From: Wocania_A sp964021735
GTDB taxonomy: Bacteria > Bacteroidota > Bacteroidia > Flavobacteriales > Flavobacteriaceae
Direction of reading: 5' to 3'
Length of the DNA: 6,641 bases
Assembly (NCBI RefSeq): GCF_964021735.1
Contig: NZ_CAXIBN010000169.1
Coordinates: 1-6,641, forward strand
A model generated the notes under the pieces. That model made no database searches. It had not been told where the DNA came from and saw nothing but the letters and a program-made list of their open reading frames with translations. This document shows, one piece after another, positions 1 to 5,460 of the stretch (position 1 is the stretch's first letter; every line of letters starts with the position of its first letter). The translations under genes and the position numbers were made by a program.

Positions 1-87
1 AATAATCAATCGCAAGGGTATTGCAGTTTTGTAATTACACCTAAATTAGCGAAGCTTAAACAGCTTCATACAGATATGCTTAAATAG
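1..87 (+). CDS. C-terminal 28 residues of an unidentified protein (5' end outside the window)
   Basis: Reading frame 1 is open from the first base and closes with TAG at 85-87. It gives a tail that ends in ITPKLAKLKQLHTDMLK. The tail is hydrophilic, Lys/Leu-rich and probably helical, with no membrane segment. I do not recognise the family from so short a piece. The call rests on the open frame, codon use like the other genes here, and the gene-sized gap that follows before the next promoter. It could be a chance open stretch, since 28 codons is short. It is co-directional with the large gene at 257, but about 170 bp and a recognisable promoter separate them, so they are probably separate transcripts. 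Confidence 0.55.
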   Translation, partial: NNQSQGYCSFVITPKLAKLKQLHTDMLK

Positions 88-96
88 TAATTATTT

Positions 97-128
97 AAAA
101 AAAGATAAAGTTAAGTCTCTAGTTTTTT
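97..128 (+). terminator. weak terminator-like hairpin ending in six T
   Basis: An A-run (97-102) plus AGA (103-105) can pair with TCT (118-120) and a six-T run (123-128), with a 2-nt bulge (AG, 121-122) and a 12-nt loop. It starts 10 bases after the stop of the upstream partial gene, which is where a terminator would be expected. The stem is almost all A-T and interrupted, so its stability is doubtful. It may simply reflect base composition. Confidence 0.2.
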
Positions 129-156
129 GCACCACTCTACAAGAAAAATGTATCTT

Positions 157-173
157 ATTAATTAGCGATTAAT
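157..173. repeat. 17-bp inverted repeat, ATTAAT-TAGCG-ATTAAT
   Basis: Two 6-base arms (157-162 and 168-173) flank a 5-base centre, about 57 bp upstream of the -7 box at 230. The arms are themselves palindromic, so this is both an inverted and a direct repeat. The size and spacing suit a dimeric DNA-binding protein, but no known operator is recognised. AT-rich palindromes are common in such DNA, so the functional reading is only a possibility. Confidence 0.3.
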
Positions 174-229
174 CTTCTTTAGGGTTAATGATTGATTTAA
201 ATACGTTATTAATCCATGCTTTAAATAGT

Positions 230-237
230 TATTTTTG
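230..237 (+). promoter_or_regulatory. Bacteroidota -7 box (TATTTTTG) for the giant phosphoesterase gene
   Basis: TATTTTTG fits the Bacteroidota housekeeping -7 consensus TAnnTTTG exactly. Transcription would begin about 5-8 bases later (near 243-245), leaving a leader of about 12-15 nt before the ATG at 257. The -33 region (about 205-211) has no clear TTTG, only GTTATT. The same 13 bases (229-241) recur at 5444-5456 in front of the flavoprotein gene, at a similar close distance to its start codon, which supports a real promoter element. Its position inside the longer reading frame argues that translation does not begin at 188. Confidence 0.5.
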
Positions 238-256
238 TAATAAGAAACCACCAATT

Positions 257-3200
257 ATGATGATTTATAAAAGAATATTAGCTTTAACAACATTATTAAT
301 AATGAGTTCGTGTGCAACGCATAAGGCACAATATGCGAATGAAGATGTAAAACAAAACCAATTTCCAAATAAAGAGATTGATAGAACATTTTACCTTGTT
401 GGAGATGCAGGTTTATCACCTCAAGGTGGTCTTTCAAAAGGTTTAACAGCTTTTCAAAATTATATTTCAGATAAAAACACCAAAGGCGATTATACTATTT
501 TTTTGGGGGATAATATTTATCCTGCTGGATTGCCAGATGAAAATCAAAAAGGAAGAGCAAGTGCAGAAAATGGATTAAATGCACAAATAACATCTGTTAA
601 AAAATTTAAAGGAAAAACTGTTTTTATCCCAGGAAATCATGATTGGTATTCCAACGGATTAAAAGGTTTAAAACGTGAAGAGAAATATATTGAAGATGCT
701 TTAGGAAAAAATACCTTTTTGCCAGAAAATGGCTGCCCCTTAGAGAGTATAGATGTAAGCGAAACCATTCAATTAATAATTATAGACACACAATGGTATT
801 TAGAAAACTGGAACCATAACCCAACTATAAATGATGATTGCGAAATAAAAACAAGAGAACGCTTATTTGAAGAGGTAGAGGGCGAATTAAAAAAAGCACA
901 AAACAAAACGGTGGTATTTGCCATGCACCACCCTATGTATACTAATGGTATTCATGGTGGGTATTACGCAGCATCAAAGCATTTATTCCCAACTCAGAAA
1001 AAGATTCCTGTTCCAATTATTGCCTCGTTATTAGCACAGGTAAGAACTCAAGGTGGTGTATCTATTCAAGATCGTTATAACGAACGTTATCACAAATTAA
1101 TGAGTAGATTGGAGACCATGACTTTAGATGCAGAAAACGTGGTTTTTGTTTCTGGTCATGAGCATACTATGCAGTACATAGAAAATGAGTCGATAAAACA
1201 AATTGTTTCTGGCTCTGGATCAAAAGGATCTGCGGCTGCTTTAGGGGAAAATGGCTTGTTTTCTTATGGAAAACAAGGCTTTGCAGAATTAGTTGTTTTT
1301 AAAGATGGAAGTAGTTGGGTTAGAATTTATGGGGAAGAAAACAGAAAAGCTAAATTATTGTTTCAAAAAGAAGTTTTTGAAGCAAGAAAAGTTTTTGATG
1401 CTTCTAATTTAAAAGAAACGTTTCCGCAAGAAGTAGAAGTGTCTATTTACTCAAAAGAAGAAACCGATAAAACAGATTTTTTTGAATCTATTTGGGGAGA
1501 TCACTATAGAGAAATCTACAGCACAAAAATAAAAGCTAAAGTGGCAACATTAGATACTCTTTATGGCGGTTTAGAAGTGGTTAGAAAGGGCGGAGGGCAT
1601 CAAACACGTTCGTTACGCTTAAAAACAAAAGATGGTAGAGAACTGAACATGCGAGCACTTCGTAAAAGTGCAACGCAATATCTTCAAACAGTACTTTTTA
1701 AAGACACATATATACAAGACGAGTTTGAAAAAACAGCTATTGAAGGCCTTATTTTAGATTTCTATACAGCTGCGCATCCATATGCATTTACAGTAGTTCC
1801 AGATTTATCAAATGCAGCCCAGATTTATCACACTAATCCAAAGTTGTTTTTCATACCTAAGCATAAGGCATTAGGGGAGTATAATGAAGAATATGGAGGT
1901 GAATTATATATGATTGAAGAACGTCCTGAAGAAAACTATACTGATGAAAAAAACTTTGGATATGCTGATGATATTGAAAGTACACACGATATTATTGAAA
2001 AAGTACGAGAAGACGAAAAGTATAAAATAGATGAAAATGCTTTTGTAAGAGCACGCCTTTTTGATATGCTTATTGGCGATTGGGATAGACATCAAGATCA
2101 ATGGAGATGGGCACAGTTTAATATGGAAAATGGCGATAAATATTATAGACCAATTCCTAGAGATAGAGATCAAGTATTTTCGAATTTTGATGGCACTTTA
2201 CTTGATGTCATGAAGGTTATTTCTGGCTCAACCAAACAACTTCAAGTGTATGATGAAGAGTTGAAAGACATTGAGTGGATGAATAGTGCAGGAATTAAAT
2301 TAGACCGTGTGCTTATTCAAAAAGCTGATAAAGAAAAATGGCTAGAGCAAGCTAAATTTTTACAAGAACATATTACAGATGAAGTTATAGATGTTGCTTT
2401 TTCAAAAGTGCCAGAAACTGTTCAAGATGAAACCCTTAAAGATATTAAGCAAAAGTTAAAAGGAAGGCGAGGCAACTTGCAAGATATAGCCACACGCTAT
2501 TATAATTATTTAAACGAATTAGTTATTTTAACAGGAACAGATAAAGACGATTATATTGAAGTCACTCGTACTGGCTATAACGAAACACATATTAAAATAT
2601 CGCGAATTAAAGACGGGGAAAAAGGAGAGGTTTTAGTTGATAAAACCTTTAATAGAGATGTAACTAAAGAAATCTGGATTTATGGTTTAGACGATAAAGA
2701 TGTTTTTGAAGTTTCTGGAAAAGCCGACAATTTAATTTATACAAGACTTATAGGTGGACAAGAAAATGATACATATATTATTAAAAACGGCAGACGTATT
2801 AAAGTCTACGACCATAAATCAAAAAAGAATACAGTAAAAGAGAATAAAGGCGGGCAAATTAAATTTACAGATGTATATAATTTAAACCTTTTTAATTTTA
2901 ATAAAAACATTGTTAAAACATCAACCATTACACCTAACATGGGGTTTAATCCAGATGACGGATTTCAATTAGGTCTCTCTTTTGTAAAAACAGTTAAAGG
3001 TTTTCAACGCAATCCGTTTTCACAACAGCACCGCTTTAAAGGAGGTTATTTTTTTGCAACTAGTGGATTTGCACTTAAGTACGATGGCGAATTTGCTAAC
3101 ATATTTCAAGATTGGAATTTGCATGTTGCAGGTACATTTACAACTGAAAATTTTACGAATAACTTTTTTGGTTATGGAAATGAAACAACAAATAATAAAG

Positions 3201-3955
3201 ATGATTTAGATTTTAACAGAGTGAAAACAAGTATTATCGGAACAAAAATTGGTATTATAAAGAAAGGGAGTTTTGGTAGCGATTATGGCTTTAGAACAAT
3301 TTTTGAAGGTATTGAAATTGACGAAACCGAAGGGCGTTTTATCTCTAGTTTTGCTCCAGAAATTAATACAGATTTTTATAAAAGACGCTTTTTTGGGGGG
3401 GTAGAAGCAGAGTATAACTATAAAAGTTTTGATAATGCTATAAACCCATCACGAGGTATGACATTTATGTTAAACATAGGGGGTAAAACAGAATTTAAAG
3501 AAACTAAAAACACTTATGGTTATATAAATTCTAATCTTGGGTTTTATAATGCGTTATCAAAAAACAGAAAATTAGTACTAAAAACAGATGTAAAAACTCA
3601 AATTAGAGTTGGAGACGATTTGGTATTTTATCAAGCCTCTAATATTGGTGGTAATAATGGTTTAAGAGGTTATAGAACAGAGCGTTTTACAGGTAAAAAT
3701 TCTTTTGTTGGTAACGCCGATTTAAGATATAGCTTCCCGTCCTTTAAGACTAATATTTTGCCTTTACAAATTGGAATATTTGGAGGTGCAGATGTTGGTC
3801 GAGTATGGTTGAAAAATGAAGATTCTAATAAATGGCACAGTGATTATGGTGGCGGATTATGGGTAACAGCAGCTGAAAGTTTATCTGGAACATTTAACTT
3901 TTTTAATAGTACAGAAGGGTTTAGATTCTCGTTTGGTTTTGGACTAAATTTTTAA
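257..3955 (+). CDS. Lipoprotein fusing a purple-acid-phosphatase-type metallophosphoesterase, a kinase-like middle region and an Omp85/BamA-type beta-barrel
   Basis: The product has 1232 residues, numbered from the ATG at 257. The frame is open from an ATG at 188, but 257 (or 260) is preferred because a signal peptide starts there, with Cys19 as the likely lipidation site (MSSC; Met at -3 is a loose lipobox), and because a -7 box lies between the two starts. Residues about 40-330 form a calcineurin-like phosphoesterase with the five purple acid phosphatase blocks: GDAG (49-52), GDNIY (84-88), GNHD (126-129), HH (224-225) and GHEH (300-303). These supply Asp, Asp/Tyr, Asn and His metal ligands, so it is probably an active phosphomonoesterase. 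Residues about 430-700 resemble an atypical kinase: KGGG (444-447), K470, GDWDRH (607-612) and PRDRDQVF (634-641). Acidic RTX-like turns follow at 760-842. Residues about 890-1232 form an Omp85-type barrel with NPSRG (1063-1067), LRGY (1136-1139) and a C-terminal Phe. It probably sits in the outer membrane; substrate and the side exposed are unknown. Confidence 0.92.
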   Translation: MMIYKRILALTTLLIMSSCATHKAQYANEDVKQNQFPNKEIDRTFYLVGDAGLSPQGGLSKGLTAFQNYISDKNTKGDYTIFLGDNIYPAGLPDENQKGRASAENGLNAQITSVKKFKGKTVFIPGNHDWYSNGLKGLKREEKYIEDALGKNTFLPENGCPLESIDVSETIQLIIIDTQWYLENWNHNPTINDDCEIKTRERLFEEVEGELKKAQNKTVVFAMHHPMYTNGIHGGYYAASKHLFPTQKKIPVPIIASLLAQVRTQGGVSIQDRYNERYHKLMSRLETMTLDAENVVFVSGHEHTMQYIENESIKQIVSGSGSKGSAAALGENGLFSYGKQGFAELVVFKDGSSWVRIYGEENRKAKLLFQKEVFEARKVFDASNLKETFPQEVEVSIYSKEETDKTDFFESIWGDHYREIYSTKIKAKVATLDTLYGGLEVVRKGGGHQTRSLRLKTKDGRELNMRALRKSATQYLQTVLFKDTYIQDEFEKTAIEGLILDFYTAAHPYAFTVVPDLSNAAQIYHTNPKLFFIPKHKALGEYNEEYGGELYMIEERPEENYTDEKNFGYADDIESTHDIIEKVREDEKYKIDENAFVRARLFDMLIGDWDRHQDQWRWAQFNMENGDKYYRPIPRDRDQVFSNFDGTLLDVMKVISGSTKQLQVYDEELKDIEWMNSAGIKLDRVLIQKADKEKWLEQAKFLQEHITDEVIDVAFSKVPETVQDETLKDIKQKLKGRRGNLQDIATRYYNYLNELVILTGTDKDDYIEVTRTGYNETHIKISRIKDGEKGEVLVDKTFNRDVTKEIWIYGLDDKDVFEVSGKADNLIYTRLIGGQENDTYIIKNGRRIKVYDHKSKKNTVKENKGGQIKFTDVYNLNLFNFNKNIVKTSTITPNMGFNPDDGFQLGLSFVKTVKGFQRNPFSQQHRFKGGYFFATSGFALKYDGEFANIFQDWNLHVAGTFTTENFTNNFFGYGNETTNNKDDLDFNRVKTSIIGTKIGIIKKGSFGSDYGFRTIFEGIEIDETEGRFISSFAPEINTDFYKRRFFGGVEAEYNYKSFDNAINPSRGMTFMLNIGGKTEFKETKNTYGYINSNLGFYNALSKNRKLVLKTDVKTQIRVGDDLVFYQASNIGGNNGLRGYRTERFTGKNSFVGNADLRYSFPSFKTNILPLQIGIFGGADVGRVWLKNEDSNKWHSDYGGGLWVTAAESLSGTFNFFNSTEGFRFSFGFGLNF
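3389..3401 (+). repeat. T6-G7 homopolymer tract inside the barrel-coding region
   Basis: Six T are followed directly by seven G, encoding Phe-Phe-Gly-Gly and the first base of Val at about residues 1045-1049 of the giant protein. A seven-G run is unusual in DNA this poor in G+C. A one-base slip here would shift the frame and remove the last 180 or so residues, including the LRGY motif and the C-terminal Phe. A smaller similar tract (T7-G5) lies at 498-509. The frame is intact in this sequence. Confidence 0.5.
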
Positions 3956-3963
3956 ATTAAAAA
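3949..3963. terminator. AT-only palindrome at the convergent gene junction, possible two-way terminator
   Basis: TTTTTAA (3949-3955) and TTAAAAA (3957-3963) are perfect reverse complements around one A. The palindrome covers the stop codon of the giant gene and fills the 8-bp gap up to the stop codon of the minus-strand gene. It presents a T-run on each strand. With no G-C pairs and almost no loop it would be a weak hairpin, so termination here is uncertain. Confidence 0.25.
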
Positions 3964-4773
3964 CTATAATTTGAAGGTATACAAATTTCCGCCTTCACTT
4001 TTGTTTTTCTCATCTGTTATATAAACTGTTGAATTGTTTTTAAAACAAATACCTTCCTTTTGCGAATCGTGATTAAATTTTAATTCTTTAATGGTGCCTT
4101 TAAAAAAGTTATCAGATTTAAAATTTGTGATTTCCCATAGCTTGTCATGATTAAGTAGCACAATGGTTTTACCATCATCACTTATATCTGCAGATGTTAT
4201 TTTTGTATGTTTTCCATTTAACTTAAGATCAGACACAAATTCTGCAGTATGTTTCCCAATTTCATTTGGAACTTTTATAACTACGCTAGATTTATTTTCT
4301 TTACTAAAAATGTAGAAATAATCATTTAAAAGAAAAAAAGCTTCAAAATCTTTAGGCTTCATTTTTTTTGGAAGCAGGAAATTTATTTTTTCTGCAGTAG
4401 TCTTATTTTTTTTAGTACTTAGGTTAGCAACTTTATAGATAGTAAAATCATCGCGATTTTTACTGTTATTTCCAAAATCGCCAATATATAAATTACCTTG
4501 ATTGTCTGATGTTAAATCTTCCCAATCTATATTACTTGCATTGCTAATATCTATGTCTTTAATAATACCTCCTTTTATGTTTAAACCATAAATGTTATTT
4601 TTATTTCCTGCATCTTCAATAGTCCATAAAATGTTTGAATTCTCAACTAATTCAATAGCAGAGGCTTCTTTTAGTTCACCGTCAATATCTGCAATTGCTT
4701 TCAAATTACCAGTGTTGCATGAGTAATAAAGAAACACAAAAAGGATAAACTTACTATAATAAGAGGTTGACAT
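3964..4773 (-). CDS. Putative exported lipoprotein, beta-propeller type (SdiA-regulated/NHL-like)
   Basis: The product has 269 residues; the start at 4773 follows an A-rich stretch (AAAGAAA) with no Shine-Dalgarno. The N-terminus has one Lys, a hydrophobic run and Cys19 (LYYSC), which suggests a signal peptide and possibly lipidation, although Tyr at -3 makes a poor lipobox. The rest reads as a beta-propeller: similar units recur about every 50-60 residues around E36, E85 (in DWED, 83-86), E144 (in KDFEA), S194 and E240 (in KEGI), each followed by short hydrophobic strands such as LYIGDFGNN (95-103) and VYITDE (250-255). This pattern is common in Bacteroidota proteins assigned to the SdiA-regulated/NHL-like propeller group. 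No catalytic set is recognised, so it may bind a ligand or act as an esterase-like propeller. It lies 14 bp downstream of the cyclase-like gene on the same strand and is probably co-transcribed with it. Confidence 0.82.
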   Translation of the reverse strand: MSTSYYSKFILFVFLYYSCNTGNLKAIADIDGELKEASAIELVENSNILWTIEDAGNKNNIYGLNIKGGIIKDIDISNASNIDWEDLTSDNQGNLYIGDFGNNSKNRDDFTIYKVANLSTKKNKTTAEKINFLLPKKMKPKDFEAFFLLNDYFYIFSKENKSSVVIKVPNEIGKHTAEFVSDLKLNGKHTKITSADISDDGKTIVLLNHDKLWEITNFKSDNFFKGTIKELKFNHDSQKEGICFKNNSTVYITDEKNKSEGGNLYTFKL

Positions 4774-4787
4774 TTTCTTTGTTAATT

Positions 4788-5390
4788 TTAGTCCTGTAAA
4801 GGTTTTAATTCAATATAATGATAATTTATTTCGCCAATGTGATCATAATTATCTTGCCCATGTTTTAAATCAGACCAATATGTTTCTTTTTCAATATTAT
4901 TACCTTTATATTGATGTAATAAAGTGTCTGAAATCATTAAATATTCGTCACTTTCAATACTATTCTTAAGTAATCGATGTGCAATTATAATGTCCTCACC
5001 AATCAATTTTATATTATTGCCAACTTGCATAGCACCAATATCTAAGCCATAATGCAAAACAATTTTTAAACCTAGTATTTTTGGTATGATATGGCTGTCT
5101 AGTTTATGGCTATTTTCAGCCATTAATAATTCCATCTGATGATAAAATTCTGTATAAAAAAGCTTGCATTGATCGATAAGTGACTTAAAAGATGGAAGCT
5201 CACCTTTTCTAAAAAACAATACGGCATCACCTTCAATTTCAGATATTTTAAATCCAATTTCGTTAGAATAAACTATTTTATTGAGTAGCGAAGGAATAAT
5301 TTTACTACTTAATTCAAAGTCAACTTCACTCATAAACTGAGTAAAACCACTAATATCGGGGATACAAATAAGTGTGGGTTCTTTTTCCAT
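4788..5390 (-). CDS. DUF2652 protein, class III nucleotide-cyclase-like fold, probably not a standard cyclase
   Basis: The product has 200 residues with no signal peptide or membrane segment, so it is likely cytoplasmic. It matches the shape of a single class III adenylate/guanylate cyclase domain. PDISGFT (11-17) contains the first metal-binding Asp (D12), EIEGD (51-55) the second (D55), and HYGLDIGAMQVG (113-124) followed by GEDIIIAHRL (131-140) matches the last conserved block. R139 fits the transition-state Arg, but the partner Asn four residues earlier is Ile135. The purine-selecting position is Glu51, as in guanylate cyclases, while the second selecting site appears to be Lys128. This set suggests a domain that binds a nucleotide or metals but may not cyclise. 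DUF2652 proteins are known mainly from Bacteroidota and have no settled function. It is the first gene of a probable two-gene operon and is divergent from the flavoprotein gene. Confidence 0.88.
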   Translation of the reverse strand: MEKEPTLICIPDISGFTQFMSEVDFELSSKIIPSLLNKIVYSNEIGFKISEIEGDAVLFFRKGELPSFKSLIDQCKLFYTEFYHQMELLMAENSHKLDSHIIPKILGLKIVLHYGLDIGAMQVGNNIKLIGEDIIIAHRLLKNSIESDEYLMISDTLLHQYKGNNIEKETYWSDLKHGQDNYDHIGEINYHYIELKPLQD

Positions 5391-5394
5391 AAAT

Positions 5395-5402
5395 CAAAGT
5401 TA
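5395..5402 (-). promoter_or_regulatory. Candidate -7 box (TAACTTTG) for the cyclase-like/propeller operon
   Basis: On the minus strand the sequence reads TAACTTTG, an exact TAnnTTTG match, ending only 4 bases before the ATG at 5390. If used, transcription would begin at or just inside the start codon, giving a leaderless message. No convincing -33 TTTG lies at the usual distance (about 5422-5428). The element is short enough to occur by chance. Confidence 0.35.
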
Positions 5403-5444
5403 AACCAAATAATTAAACATTAGAAATACAGTAGATAATAATCT

Positions 5445-5452
5445 TATTTTTG
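5445..5452 (+). promoter_or_regulatory. -7 box (TATTTTTG) for the flavoprotein gene
   Basis: TATTTTTG is an exact TAnnTTTG match ending 8 bases before the ATG at 5461, so the leader would be only a few nucleotides. It lies in a 13-base stretch (5444-5456) identical to 229-241 in front of the giant gene. A weak TTAG at 5420-5423 is the only -33 candidate, about 21 bp upstream. Confidence 0.5.
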
Positions 5453-5460
5453 TAATCTAT

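Noticed and set aside
188..256. N-terminal extension of the giant protein from ATG 188
   Set aside because: It is not signal-like, it would bury the lipoprotein signal in the chain, and a -7 box lies within it.
88..256. Small RNA or riboswitch between the first partial gene and the giant gene
   Set aside because: Only weak AT-rich pairings are present, with no GC-containing stem or known aptamer core, and the predicted transcript start near 244 leaves almost no leader.
255..437. Minus-strand open frame of 60 codons
   Set aside because: It lies opposite the signal peptide and N-terminus of the giant gene, has no recognisable domain and no promoter, and is explained by the AT-rich leader.
1904..2173. 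Minus-strand open frame of 89 codons
   Set aside because: It is antisense to the kinase-like motifs of the giant gene; its Phe/Ile-rich product is what antisense of Lys/Asp/Glu-rich coding sequence gives.
3395..3401. Possible frameshift at the seven-G run
   Set aside because: The barrel motifs continue in the same frame on both sides to a C-terminal Phe, so the frame is intact as given.
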